This document shows positions 9,665 to 18,392 of a stretch of DNA of 47,152 bases, one piece after another. The translations under genes were made by a program, and so were the position numbers. Numbering within the stretch: the stretch's first letter is position 1; every line of letters begins with the position of its first letter. Origin of the DNA: Erysipelotrichaceae bacterium (GTDB lineage Bacteria; Bacillota_I; Bacilli_A; Erysipelotrichales; Erysipelotrichaceae); the NCBI GenBank assembly GCA_031272515.1, contig JAISTR010000022.1:1-47152 (forward strand), read 5' to 3'. Below the pieces are notes generated by a model. That model saw only the letters and a program-made list of their open reading frames with translations. It had not been told where the DNA came from and did no database searches.

Positions 9665-10717
9665 ATGGCAACCCTGCGCAAATTACTGAAGAATACATTT
9701 TTTAACCTGTTTTTGATATTGGTCTTTACCGCTGCCGCCCTGTGGTTTATTTTGCACAAGGATTTCAATCAGGTCATGACCTCTTTGGCCAAGCTCAATA
9801 AGCTCTGGCTGTTGGTTCTGGCCTTGTATATGATGGGCTATCACTTTATCATCGGCATGATTATCACCGTTTTGACCCGGTTGTTCAAGAAGGACTACCG
9901 CAAGCGTCAGGGCTTTGTGAATGCCCTGATTGCCTCCTTCTTCCATGGCATCACCCCATCCTCTACCGGCGGTCAGTTCTTTCAGCTCTATGTCTTCCGT
10001 CACCAGGGCATTGGTCTGAGTGATGCCGCCAATGTGCTGTGGCTGGATTTCATCCTGTATCAAAGCACCAGGATTGGACTGGTGTTTGCCTTTTTACTGA
10101 TCCGTTATCCGGCGCTCAATGCCCGCTACCACTTCAATATCATGACCCTGATTGTTTTGGGCTTTCTGGTCAATGCCGGTGTTATCGTCGCGCTTTGGGT
10201 CTTGACCCGCTTCCGCAAACCCTATATCTGGCTGACCTCCACCGGGGTGGAGCTGGTCAAGCGCTTGCATCTGACCAAGGATGCCAATGCCTTGAAAGCC
10301 AAGATTGTGGAAGGGGTGGACCGCTTTCGGGCGGAGCTGACCAGAGTGCGCAGCTATCCGCATGTACTATTGCAGGCGATTTTACTCAATGCCTGCCGGC
10401 TTACGGTTGCCTATTTCTTCCCGGTGGTCTGTGCCTGGGCCCTGGGGATTGATTTGAGTTTTATCCAGGTCATCGATATGTTTACCCTGACGGCCTGTGT
10501 CTTCTTGATCAATGCCTTTATTCCAATACCCGGTTCCTCGGGAGGTACGGAAATGACCTTTTTGATGTTTATCGGGGCGATTTTAAGTCCGGTTGCCGTA
10601 AAAAGTGATTTATTGTTGTGGCGCTTCTTCTCCTATCATTTTATAATGGTAGCAGGCAGTTTGCTGTTTGCCTGGTTCAGGCATCAGGTCAATGTGAAGG
10701 AGAATTCTGCACCATGA
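9665..10717 (+). CDS. YbhN/UPF0104 family flippase-like membrane protein
   Basis: A 350-aa integral membrane protein with about eight hydrophobic segments, of the lysylphosphatidylglycerol-synthase transmembrane/AglD-like superfamily. The two hallmark motifs are present: PSSTGGQ near residue 99 and IPIPGSSGGTE near residue 285. Members without a catalytic domain are thought to move or stabilise lipid-linked molecules across the membrane. Its place between two glycolipid glycosyltransferases suggests it flips the glycolipid product, which is inference. The start at 9665 has only a weak ribosome site but lies 5 bp after the previous stop, which suggests coupled translation. The stop overlaps the next start in an ATGA. 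Confidence 0.87.
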   Translation: MATLRKLLKNTFFNLFLILVFTAAALWFILHKDFNQVMTSLAKLNKLWLLVLALYMMGYHFIIGMIITVLTRLFKKDYRKRQGFVNALIASFFHGITPSSTGGQFFQLYVFRHQGIGLSDAANVLWLDFILYQSTRIGLVFAFLLIRYPALNARYHFNIMTLIVLGFLVNAGVIVALWVLTRFRKPYIWLTSTGVELVKRLHLTKDANALKAKIVEGVDRFRAELTRVRSYPHVLLQAILLNACRLTVAYFFPVVCAWALGIDLSFIQVIDMFTLTACVFLINAFIPIPGSSGGTEMTFLMFIGAILSPVAVKSDLLLWRFFSYHFIMVAGSLLFAWFRHQVNVKENSAP

Positions 10718-12699
10718 AAATCGGACTTTTTGTGGATGCCTATCTTCCGGATATCAACGGGGTGGTCACCTCGGTGGCATCGCTGAAAGATGTGCTGGAA
10801 AAAAACGGACATGAAGTATTTGTGGTCTGCCCGCAGGGCAGTTTTTCGACTTCCTACAGCGACCATGTTCTGCGCTTGCCCGGTTTGGCTTTGAAGCAAT
10901 TGTATGGCTACAAGGCGACCACGCCCTTTCACAGCAAGGAAGCCCAGCTGATTCACAGCTGGAATCTGGACCTGATCCACGCCCATACGGAATTCGGGGT
11001 GGGAATCTTTGCCCGCCTGGTTGCCAATAAATATCATATTCCCCTGGTTTCCACCTATCACACCACCTATGAGGACTATACCCACTATGTGAATCTGATT
11101 CACGCGAAATTTGTGGATTCCTTAGCCAAGAAGGCAGTTGCCCATCTTTCCAAGATGTACGGAGAGACCTGTGTGGAGATTATTTCGCCTTCCCAGAAGA
11201 CCAAGGATATGTTAATCCGTTACGGGATCAAGAAACCGATTACGGTGGTCCCCACCGGCATTGATCTGACCCGTTTCAAAGAACCTTCGCCCAAAGAAAT
11301 GATTTTGGAAATAAGGGAGAAGGCAAGGGTCAAGGACAGCGATACCGCCATTGTCTTTGTCGGCAGGATTGCCCAGGAGAAAAGCATCGACCTGGTAATC
11401 GACGCCTTTGCGCTTTTGAAAAAACAGAACATCAGCGATATCAAGCTGGTGATTGTCGGGGATGGACCTTCCAAAGTGGAGCTGGAGAAGCAGGCAGAGA
11501 GCCTGGGGGTTTCGGAAACTGTCATCTTTCTGGGCAAAAAGCCCAGTGACCAGATCCACCACTATTACCACGCCTTTGATGCCTTTGTCTCGGCTTCCAC
11601 AACCGAGACCCAGGGTCTGACCTTTATCGAGGCTCTGGCTTCGGGTTTGCCGGTCTATGCGCGCCGTGATGAGGTGCTGTTTGATTTGGTGATACCGGCG
11701 CAGACTGGCAGTTACTTCGATACGCCCAAAGAGCTGGCAGAAGCCCTGATTGATTACCACAGCTTGGGCAAGGGCGCCCAGAAAAACATGAGTGAAGCCG
11801 CGATGCAGGCCGCAAAGCCCTACGACAGCGAGATCTTCTATCAAAAGATCATCGAAGTCTATCAAAGGGTCTATGCCAGCTATCACAGCGAATACATCGT
11901 GAGTGAGATCCACTATAAAAACGATGCGGTACTGTTGAAGGTGGAAAACCAGGCGGAAAGCCGCAAGGTATTAATTTCCATTGATGACTTTGCGAAAGAG
12001 GGGATTCGCAAGGACAAGGTCGTGACCAAAAAGCAGCTGGCGCGCCTGGAAAAGATGCAGACGGTATTGGAAGCCTATCAGAAGTGCGTGCGCAAGCTGA
12101 GCTTCAAGGACTATACCCGCAAGGAAATCTACGATACCCTGATGAAAAACCAGGAGCTGAACCTGACCCAGGTCAATCAGCTGGTGGAAGAGCTGGAAGC
12201 CAAGGGCTACATCAATGACCGGCGGATGCTGGAGGCGCAGTTAATGAACTTCTCCGCCCTGTTACAGGGCAAAAGCAAGATTCGCCACCAGCTGGTGAAG
12301 CGGGGAATCCCCGCCCATCTGGTGGATGAACAGCTGGCGAAATCCGATCCGGATGATGAACTGCTGGCTGCCATCAACTATGCCCAGAAGGTCAGCGGTT
12401 CAGTCAAGAAACGCTCCCTGCGCTATCAGATCAACTATCTCAAGCAGAAGCTGTATGCCCAGGGCTTTGACAAGAATACCAGTGAAGCGGCGATTGAATC
12501 TCTGCATTTGGACGCCGATGTCAAGCGGGAGATCATCTCCCTGCGCACCCAGGCGCTCAAGGCGAAAAACCGCTTTGCGAAGCGCTTTGGCGGCAGCGAG
12601 CTGCGCAACCGCCTCTACCGGTTTCTGGTCATGCAGGGCTACAACAACGATGATATCTACTACGTTTTAAATGAAATGGAGTATAACGACGATGAGTAA
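10714..12699 (+). CDS. GT4 glycosyltransferase fused to a full-length RecX-like domain
   Basis: One uninterrupted 661-aa frame. Residues 1-390 are a complete GT-B glycosyltransferase of the monoglucosyl-diacylglycerol synthase type: MKIGLFVDAYLPDINGVV at the N-terminus, VPTGIDLTRF, VGRIAQEKSIDLVIDAF and the E-x7-E motif in TETQGLTFIEALASG. Residues ~392-661 read like a whole RecX protein: an N-terminal beta-hairpin part, then the three-helix repeats with ELEAKGYINDRRMLEAQL, IRHQLVKRGIPAHLVDEQL and a third repeat ending in GYNNDDIYYVL. RecX normally binds and restrains RecA filaments. The start at 10714 has GAAGGAG upstream and overlaps the preceding stop by 4 bp; yhaM overlaps the end by 8 bp. 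The reading of each half is confident. What the fused RecX part does is unknown. Confidence 0.85.
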   Translation: MKIGLFVDAYLPDINGVVTSVASLKDVLEKNGHEVFVVCPQGSFSTSYSDHVLRLPGLALKQLYGYKATTPFHSKEAQLIHSWNLDLIHAHTEFGVGIFARLVANKYHIPLVSTYHTTYEDYTHYVNLIHAKFVDSLAKKAVAHLSKMYGETCVEIISPSQKTKDMLIRYGIKKPITVVPTGIDLTRFKEPSPKEMILEIREKARVKDSDTAIVFVGRIAQEKSIDLVIDAFALLKKQNISDIKLVIVGDGPSKVELEKQAESLGVSETVIFLGKKPSDQIHHYYHAFDAFVSASTTETQGLTFIEALASGLPVYARRDEVLFDLVIPAQTGSYFDTPKELAEALIDYHSLGKGAQKNMSEAAMQAAKPYDSEIFYQKIIEVYQRVYASYHSEYIVSEIHYKNDAVLLKVENQAESRKVLISIDDFAKEGIRKDKVVTKKQLARLEKMQTVLEAYQKCVRKLSFKDYTRKEIYDTLMKNQELNLTQVNQLVEELEAKGYINDRRMLEAQLMNFSALLQGKSKIRHQLVKRGIPAHLVDEQLAKSDPDDELLAAINYAQKVSGSVKKRSLRYQINYLKQKLYAQGFDKNTSEAAIESLHLDADVKREIISLRTQALKAKNRFAKRFGGSELRNRLYRFLVMQGYNNDDIYYVLNEMEYNDDE

Positions 12700-13636
12700 T
12701 ATGAAACTGGCACAATTAGCGGAAAGAATGCAGGTGGACATGCCCCTGTTGGTGACCAATGTCTCCAAAGGCATCACCACCTCCGGAGCCCCTTACCTCA
12801 ACCTGGTATTACAGGATAACAGCGGTACCATGGACGGGAAGGTCTGGGATGTCCCCGACGAATTGGACAAGAGCGTGAAAGCGGGCAAGATCTACCAGGT
12901 GCGGGGGGATGTCCTCAACTACCGCGGAACCCTGCAGATGAAGGTCACGGACATGGTGCTGAAACAGGAGCACCTGGTCAACCTCAACGACTTTCTGATT
13001 TCCTCCCATATCTCCTCAGCGGAGTTGCGGGAGCGGATTTATATCGCGATTGCGGGCATCAAAAACGAGGTGCTGCGCAAGCTGGTGGAAAAGCTGGTAA
13101 AGAAGGCGGATCCGGAGTATTTCAGCTTTCCGGCAGCGACCCGCAACCATCATGAATTTGTCGGTGGTTTGGCTACCCATGTCTGTGAGATGCTGGATCT
13201 GGGGGAGAGCCTTTGCGTATTGTTTCCGCAGTTGGACCGCGATTTAATCATTGCCGGCATCATCACCCATGACATTGGCAAGCTGGAAGAACTCTCCGGG
13301 GCCCTGGTTTCCGAGTATACGACCACCGGCAAGCTTTTGGGGCACATCTCCATCGCTGCCGGCAAGATACAGCAGGCAGCCATCGAGATGGGCGTGGCGG
13401 ATCGGGAAGAGGTGCTGTTATTAAGGCACATGGTGCTCTCGCACCATGGGGCCTATGAATTCGGCTCCCCGGTTTTGCCTATGACCAGGGAGGCGGAAGT
13501 CCTGGCTTTTGTGGACAACCTGGATGCCCGGCTCAACATGATAGACAAGGTTTTGGAAAACCTGGAGCCGGGAGAATTCAGTCAGCGGATATTCTCACTC
13601 GAGAACCGCAGCTTCTATAAGCCCAAGGGCGAATAA
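12692..13636 (+). CDS. yhaM: YhaM-type 3'-5' exoribonuclease (OB fold plus HD domain)
   Basis: Degrades RNA, and in some species single-stranded DNA, from the 3' end using Mn2+. The product is 314 aa, matching the family (~315). Residues ~15-95 form the OB-type nucleic-acid domain (LVTNVSKGITTSGAPYLNL near the start). The HD phosphohydrolase domain runs from ~145 and contains NHHEF, GLATHV, ITHDIGKLEEL and LSHHGAYEFGSP, which carry the metal-binding His/Asp residues. The start at 12692 has GGAG 10 bp upstream and overlaps the GT-RecX stop by 8 bp, so the two are translationally coupled. In Bacillus subtilis yhaM lies near prsA and hit; here the PrsA-like and HIT genes also lie within 5 kb. 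Confidence 0.93.
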   Translation: MSNMKLAQLAERMQVDMPLLVTNVSKGITTSGAPYLNLVLQDNSGTMDGKVWDVPDELDKSVKAGKIYQVRGDVLNYRGTLQMKVTDMVLKQEHLVNLNDFLISSHISSAELRERIYIAIAGIKNEVLRKLVEKLVKKADPEYFSFPAATRNHHEFVGGLATHVCEMLDLGESLCVLFPQLDRDLIIAGIITHDIGKLEELSGALVSEYTTTGKLLGHISIAAGKIQQAAIEMGVADREEVLLLRHMVLSHHGAYEFGSPVLPMTREAEVLAFVDNLDARLNMIDKVLENLEPGEFSQRIFSLENRSFYKPKGE

Positions 13637-13700
13637 AAAAGTTTCACTGCATTGAACCAGGGATTGATACGGGTTAGAACTTGAAGAAAGGAAGGGATTT

Positions 13701-14837
13701 ATGTTACTGATTCAAAATGGAACGGTGTATCTGGGCAAAGGTGAACACAAGGAAAATTGGGATGTGCTGTTAAACGGCGACCGCATTGAAGCGATCGGCC
13801 CGAAACTGGACGCCCCGAAAGCCAAGGTCATCGATGCAAGCGGCAAGCATGTTTATCCGGGCCTGGTCTTGGGCTTATGCTCGGTGGGGGCGGTAGCCTT
13901 CAGCGAGATGGGCTCCTGGGACAACAACGAAGCCGCCAAGCCGGTGGCCCCGGAAATGGACATCCGCTATGCCTTTGATTTGCGGGAATTGAAGCTGCAG
14001 CGCTTCGGCCGGGTTGGCATTACCTCCTATGGCTTATGCCCGGGCACCAAGGCTTTGGTGGCAGGTCAGATTTCGCTGATCCACGTCGATGGCAAGCGCA
14101 GCAGTGATGTCTTTATCAAAGAGAAGATTGCTTTGAAGGGCAACTTCACCAGCACTGTGAAGCAGACCTTCAAGGCCAAGGGCACACTGGAAACCCGGAT
14201 GGCAATGTATCAGATCCTGGATGATACCTTCCGCGGGGCAAAAGAGTATTTGGAGAAGGAAACCAAGGACTACGATGAAGGCAAGGAAGTACTCTGCCGG
14301 GTTTTAAGGAAAGAGATTCCCTTTATTGTAGCCGCGGATACGCAATCCGAGATTGAAGCAGTCAAGCGGATTGCGAAGAAGTACGGCTTTGTGCCGGTAA
14401 TCAGCGGTGCCTATGAAATCGGGGACTGTGCGGATGAGATCATCAAGGCCGGCTGGCCGGTGATGCTGGGGGATGCCAGCTTCATGTTGGCCGGATTAAA
14501 AGCGAAAATCGACCACAGCAAGCTGGTGAAACTCTACCGCAAGGGCTTGAAGCTCTCCATCTTCTGTTCTGGCGACCAGGGCTATCCGCCTGCCTATGAG
14601 CAGCTTTTATGGGTGGCTGCCGAGATGAGCGCAGCCGGGGCGAGCGGTGATGAAATCATGGACATGATGACCATCAATCCGGCCAAGGCGCTGGGTGTTG
14701 ACGATCTGGTCGGCTCCCTACAAGTCGGCAAGCTGGCAGACCTGTTTATCGCGTGTGGCAATCCGGCGGAGCGCTTTGACAACTTTGTCGAGACGACCAT
14801 CGTGAACGGCAAAGTGTTCTATACGAGGGAGAAATAA
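13701..14837 (+). CDS. Amidohydrolase-fold protein lacking metal ligands (probable pseudoenzyme)
   Basis: A 378-aa protein with the full amidohydrolase architecture: an N-terminal beta-sandwich (VLLNGDRIEAIGPKL, VIDASGKHVYPGLV), a barrel, and a C-terminal return to the sandwich (VGSLQVGKLADLFI, VNGKVFYT). The metal-binding HxH after PGL is replaced by LGLCSVG. The barrel histidines that the neighbour keeps in VHCEQF and LEHGW are here VAADTQ and VISGAYE, and the ITDGP aspartate segment reads CSGDQG. A catalytic metal centre is therefore unlikely. The next gene, one base after this stop, is an intact paralogue, so this protein may be a regulatory or structural partner. A good ribosome site (AAAGGAAGG) precedes the ATG. 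It is not a decayed gene, since the frame and fold are intact. Confidence 0.82.
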   Translation: MLLIQNGTVYLGKGEHKENWDVLLNGDRIEAIGPKLDAPKAKVIDASGKHVYPGLVLGLCSVGAVAFSEMGSWDNNEAAKPVAPEMDIRYAFDLRELKLQRFGRVGITSYGLCPGTKALVAGQISLIHVDGKRSSDVFIKEKIALKGNFTSTVKQTFKAKGTLETRMAMYQILDDTFRGAKEYLEKETKDYDEGKEVLCRVLRKEIPFIVAADTQSEIEAVKRIAKKYGFVPVISGAYEIGDCADEIIKAGWPVMLGDASFMLAGLKAKIDHSKLVKLYRKGLKLSIFCSGDQGYPPAYEQLLWVAAEMSAAGASGDEIMDMMTINPAKALGVDDLVGSLQVGKLADLFIACGNPAERFDNFVETTIVNGKVFYTREK

Positions 14838-14838
14838 T

Positions 14839-15984
14839 ATGTACTTAATCAAAAATGCGACCGTCTATACGATGGCTGACGACAAAGTCAGGGAACATAC
14901 GGATATCCTTTGTGACAAGGGCAAAATTGCGAAAATCGGAAAAGACCTGGAGGCGAAGGGCGCGAAGGTTTTGGATGCCAGCGGTTTGGTGGTAACCCCG
15001 GGACTGATTGATGCCCATGTGCACACCGGCGGCTTTGATTTGGCAAGTCCTGACCTCAATGAAGCCACCGACCCCAACACCGCCCAGCTCGATGCGCTGG
15101 CGGCAATCGATATTCACAGCAACGATTTCAAGGAACTCCACAAGCGCGGCGTGACCTCTGCCTGCTTTATCCCGGGCTCGGCCAATGTCGTCTGCGGTAC
15201 CGGCTTTGTGGCCAAGACCGCAGGCAAAAACAGTATTGAAGAGCTGGCGGTATTGCATCCGGCGGTAATGAAATGCGCGATGGGCTGGAACCCCAAGGGC
15301 TATGGCAAGCGCGGCCAGGCGCCGCAGTCGCGGATGGGGGTTGCTGACATATTCCGAAGCGCCCTGCGCACCGCACAACAGTATCGTGACAAGAAGATTG
15401 CAGCCGGGGATGACAAGGACAAGCTGCCGCCCTATGATGCCAAAAGCGAGGCTTTGATTCCGGTGCTGGAAAAGAAGCTGCCCTTGAAGGTACACTGCGA
15501 GCAGTTTGACATGTTGACGGTGATTGCCATCGCCAAGGAATTTGACTGTGACTATACCCTGGAACACGGCTGGGCCTGCAACCTCTATGTGGATGAGCTG
15601 GTCAAGGGCGGCGGTCCGGTAAACTTCGGGCCGATCGGCATTGCTGAAGGGTATGGCGAACTGACCGGTGGGGATGTCGCTTATGTGAAGGCCCTGGATG
15701 ATAAAGGGCTGACTGTGAGCTTAATTACCGACGGACCGATCTATGCGCCGCAGGTACTGTTGATTTCGGCTGGCGAGGCGGTGCGCTATGGCATTTCCCA
15801 TCACCGGGCTTTGCGCATGGTGACCATCAATCCGGCAACCGCTTTGCGGGTAGCGGATCGTCTGGGCTCGATTGAAGAGGGCAAGGACGCCGACCTGGTA
15901 GTCTGGAATGGCGTCCCGGCTTTGGAGACCAAGGCGAAGCCGCTTTATACGATTATTGACGGCGAAGTTGTATACAAGGCTTGA
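14839..15984 (+). CDS. Metal-dependent amidohydrolase (imidazolonepropionase/dihydroorotase-like superfamily)
   Basis: A 381-aa cytoplasmic hydrolase of the amidohydrolase superfamily, substrate unknown. Expected ligands are visible: DAHVHTGG near residue 57, VHCEQF near 221, TLEHGW near 240 and LITDGP near 298. The composite sandwich closes with LGSIEEGKDADLVVW. It begins one base after the preceding pseudo-amidohydrolase stop, and the two share about the same length and plan, so they arose by tandem duplication and are co-translated. The neighbours give no metabolic clue. A symmetrical terminator lies directly behind and separates it from the convergent HIT gene. Annotation as imidazolonepropionase would be over-specific because no other histidine-degradation gene is present. 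Confidence 0.87.
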   Translation: MYLIKNATVYTMADDKVREHTDILCDKGKIAKIGKDLEAKGAKVLDASGLVVTPGLIDAHVHTGGFDLASPDLNEATDPNTAQLDALAAIDIHSNDFKELHKRGVTSACFIPGSANVVCGTGFVAKTAGKNSIEELAVLHPAVMKCAMGWNPKGYGKRGQAPQSRMGVADIFRSALRTAQQYRDKKIAAGDDKDKLPPYDAKSEALIPVLEKKLPLKVHCEQFDMLTVIAIAKEFDCDYTLEHGWACNLYVDELVKGGGPVNFGPIGIAEGYGELTGGDVAYVKALDDKGLTVSLITDGPIYAPQVLLISAGEAVRYGISHHRALRMVTINPATALRVADRLGSIEEGKDADLVVWNGVPALETKAKPLYTIIDGEVVYKA

Positions 15985-15989
15985 TTATG

Positions 15990-16024
15990 AAAAAAGCGTC
16001 CGTTTGACGGGACGCTTTTTTTTA
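15990..16024. terminator. Bidirectional terminator between amidohydrolase and HIT genes
   Basis: AAAAAAGCGTCC pairs with GGACGCTTTTTT around an 8-nt loop. The A and T runs serve both strands, and the minus-strand HIT stop codon lies inside the T run. Confidence 0.88.
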
Positions 16025-16366
16025 CTTTGCGTGTTCTTTGAGCTGGTCATTGGCCCGGCGGGGCAGGATGTGGAAATGCAGATGGGGCACGGTCTGTCCG
16101 GCTGCTTCGCCGTTATTGACAAACAGGTGTGTGCCCAGGACATCCGGCTTTGAAGCAACCATCCCGGTTACTTTCTGCACCCGCACAATGAACTCCTTAA
16201 GATATTCGGGGTCGCAGTCCAGCAGGGTTTCAAAGTGCTGCTTGGGAATCACCAGGGTATGACCCGGGGTCATCGGCTGGATATCCAGGATAGCCAGCGC
16301 AATCTCATCCTCATAGACCACCGTGGAAGGAATTTCTTTGTTGATAATCTTGCAGAAGACACACAT
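16022..16366 (-). CDS. HIT-family nucleotide hydrolase/transferase
   Basis: A 114-aa histidine-triad protein that acts on nucleoside phosphoramidates or dinucleoside polyphosphates in the cytoplasm. The triad VPHLHFHIL lies at residues ~94-102; an N-terminal CVFC pair, PMTPGHTLVIPK and the FVNNGEAAGQ segment are typical of the Hit/HinT branch. The start is preceded by AAGGAGGATTCAAGT read on the minus strand. It is the last gene of a three-gene minus operon (PrsA-like, lipoprotein, HIT). Linkage of hit with prsA is also seen in Bacillus. Confidence 0.93.
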   Translation of the reverse strand: MCVFCKIINKEIPSTVVYEDEIALAILDIQPMTPGHTLVIPKQHFETLLDCDPEYLKEFIVRVQKVTGMVASKPDVLGTHLFVNNGEAAGQTVPHLHFHILPRRANDQLKEHAK

Positions 16367-16379
16367 ACTTGAATCCTCC

Positions 16380-17267
16380 TTATTCGCTTTCGGAAACGGG
16401 AATCAGATAGCCGGGATAGGACGAGTTGAAGGCATCGTAGACCGCCTTGTCATAAATCCCGAAGTTGTATTTGGACAAACCTTCATAGAAGCACTGGGCA
16501 GTCAGCTCAGTGAAGGTGGAGGACATCCAGCTGCGCACCTCATCCTTCATTTCTGAAGCATTGAGCACTTCGATTTTGACGATGTAATGCAGCCCGGCCT
16601 GGGAATCAAACAGGGCCTCGTCGGTCATCGTTGCACTGGCCTGGCTGTAGACCCAGTCCTTGACAATGGTCGGCACATCCGTTTCCGCGCTTTCCGTATA
16701 CATCATCTGCTCGGCTCCGTACTGGGTGATGACTGTGTACTGGGCCGCCACTTCCTCAAAGGAAGTGCCTTCCTTGATTGCCTGCAGCGCTTCGGCTGCG
16801 GTGGAATCGCTGGCGGTCGCAAACATGCGGATCTTCACCGGCTTGAAGGTGGTGACATATTCGTCAAACCTGGTATCCAGATAGCTGTAAATATAGACTT
16901 CATACTTCTTGTTTACCAAAAAGATATCGTTGAAGTAGTCCTCTTCATTTTCATAGCCCATGGCCGTCAGGTAGATGGAGAAGGAATCCCCATACGCTTC
17001 CTTGGTCTCTTCGAAGCTGGTTTGCGCTTCCGCAATCTGTTCTTCAGTCAAGACCACATCCTTATCCAGAAGCTGGATGATGACATCTTCGTAGATTACA
17101 TCGGAACCGCCGCTTAAGCGCAGCGATTGATAGAGCGTTTCGTGGGTAATTTCCGTGCCGCCAATCGCGATAATCGGGGCACTGGTATCCTTCAGCTTGG
17201 TGGCGCCGTTGGAAGAACAACCGGCAGCCAACATCAGGATACTCAGGATTACAGTCAGTTTTTTCAT
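16380..17267 (-). CDS. PrsA/SurA-like lipoprotein with degenerate parvulin domain
   Basis: A 295-aa predicted lipoprotein. The signal peptide ends in a lipobox with Cys17 (LAAGC), so the mature protein should be tethered to the outer face of the membrane. A helical N-terminal part (about 40-135) is followed by a parvulin-sized segment (~145-245) that keeps the spacing of a PpiC domain, including a final GLHYIVKIEV strand, but lacks the usual SHILI opening and the SGGSLG motif of its neighbour. It probably chaperones secreted proteins without efficient prolyl-isomerase activity, which is inference. It overlaps the upstream foldase gene by 4 bp, so it is translated in step with it. Confidence 0.8.
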   Translation of the reverse strand: MKKLTVILSILMLAAGCSSNGATKLKDTSAPIIAIGGTEITHETLYQSLRLSGGSDVIYEDVIIQLLDKDVVLTEEQIAEAQTSFEETKEAYGDSFSIYLTAMGYENEEDYFNDIFLVNKKYEVYIYSYLDTRFDEYVTTFKPVKIRMFATASDSTAAEALQAIKEGTSFEEVAAQYTVITQYGAEQMMYTESAETDVPTIVKDWVYSQASATMTDEALFDSQAGLHYIVKIEVLNASEMKDEVRSWMSSTFTELTAQCFYEGLSKYNFGIYDKAVYDAFNSSYPGYLIPVSESE

Positions 17268-18286
17268 TCGGCTTCACCTTCTTCCACAGTTTCCTCTGGT
17301 GTCTCTTCATCGTCTGCGACACCATAGTATTCCTTGATTTGCTGGTAGAGGTCCGCATCCTCATAGGTGTCAAGACCCTGCGCTTCAATCTGGGCCCAGG
17401 TGATTTCATTGGCCAGATTGGGGTAGTAGGTCTTGATGCTGTCATAGAGTTCATCATGGCCTTTGAGTTCCTCCATGGTGGAGGCATCAACCTTGATGAT
17501 GTGATAGCCGTACTCGGTCTTAAACCACTCGGTGGTCTCGCCGGTACCGACGGTGTAGACCTGATCCGCAAATTCGGTTACAAATTCGCTGATGGAATCG
17601 CGGGTGACCAAACCCAGGGAGCCACCGCTGGAAGCAGAGGTGTCATCCGAGTAGGTCTTCGCGACTTCTGCAAAATCCGCTCCTTCCACTGCCAGAGCAG
17701 CCTTGGCTTCTTCCATCTTGGCCAATTCCTCCTCTGTCGGATTGTCGGGATCCTCCATCTTGATTAAGATGTGGGAGATCAAGCGCGGTTCATTGGCCCC
17801 GAAATCCGGCCAGTATTCCGCCAGTCTTGCATCGATGTAGTCGTGCTCGACCTGGGTGCGCATCAGCGTGGACAGGTAGTAGTCGGTCAGACTGGAAAGT
17901 TTGCCCGGGTAACCCATCTGTTTGAGAATGTCGATCATGACGCTCTCATAGGATTCGCCATAGCTGGCCTTGAAGTTGCTGATGGTGGCATCCGCCTGCA
18001 GTTTTGCTTCCGCCTTCATGTCCGCATCCGGTTCAAAAGCCTGGCGGTAAACCGTCTGTTCCAGGGATGAAATCAGCAGGCTGAAGCCGCTGCTGTCATA
18101 GAGTTTTTCATAGAACTGGTCCGCCGTCACATTGTTGCCATCGAATGAGTAGATGACATCCTCGCCATCCACCCGCTTGGTTTTAAACAGGGAACTGGCA
18201 TATTGAACGGTCAGGACCACGACCATGGCCGTCAATATGACTGCCACCCCGGCCACAAAACCATATTTTTTAAGAAAATCTTGCAT
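17264..18286 (-). CDS. prsA: PrsA-type foldase, membrane-anchored parvulin peptidyl-prolyl isomerase
   Basis: A 340-aa extracytoplasmic foldase. A single hydrophobic segment at ~8-30 is a signal anchor; there is no lipobox Cys, unlike classical PrsA. A SurA/PrsA-like helical region follows, then a recognisable parvulin domain at ~165-265 (RLISHILIKMED, FAEVAKTYSDDTSASSGGSLG, EYGYHIIKVDAS). The C-terminus is strongly acidic. It should help secreted and cell-wall proteins fold outside the membrane. It leads the minus operon, has AAGGAGGAG ahead of the ATG and a canonical promoter. The pairing of one active-looking and one degenerate parvulin protein suggests a two-component foldase. Confidence 0.88.
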   Translation of the reverse strand: MQDFLKKYGFVAGVAVILTAMVVVLTVQYASSLFKTKRVDGEDVIYSFDGNNVTADQFYEKLYDSSGFSLLISSLEQTVYRQAFEPDADMKAEAKLQADATISNFKASYGESYESVMIDILKQMGYPGKLSSLTDYYLSTLMRTQVEHDYIDARLAEYWPDFGANEPRLISHILIKMEDPDNPTEEELAKMEEAKAALAVEGADFAEVAKTYSDDTSASSGGSLGLVTRDSISEFVTEFADQVYTVGTGETTEWFKTEYGYHIIKVDASTMEELKGHDELYDSIKTYYPNLANEITWAQIEAQGLDTYEDADLYQQIKEYYGVADDEETPEETVEEGEAE

Positions 18287-18312
18287 GTTACTCCTCCTTG
18301 CGTGACCAACTA

Positions 18313-18341
18313 ATTATAGGATAAGTACGGACGCTTTGCAA
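18313..18341 (-). promoter_or_regulatory. Promoter of the prsA-like operon
   Basis: On the minus strand TTGCAA (18341-18336), a 17-bp spacer and a perfect TATAAT (18318-18313) precede the foldase start by about 27 bp. Confidence 0.75.
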
Positions 18342-18352
18342 GGTATGCAAAG
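18334..18352. promoter_or_regulatory. Perfect inverted repeat over the prsA -35 box (operator candidate)
   Basis: CTTTGCA (18334-18340) and TGCAAAG (18346-18352) form a perfect 7-bp palindrome with a 5-bp centre. It covers the -35 box of the prsA-like promoter and lies 44 bp upstream of the suf -10 box, so one regulator could act on both operons. Confidence 0.5.
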
Positions 18353-18392
18353 TGGCAAACCAGGCATAATAGACAAGTACAAAGGGCGGGTG

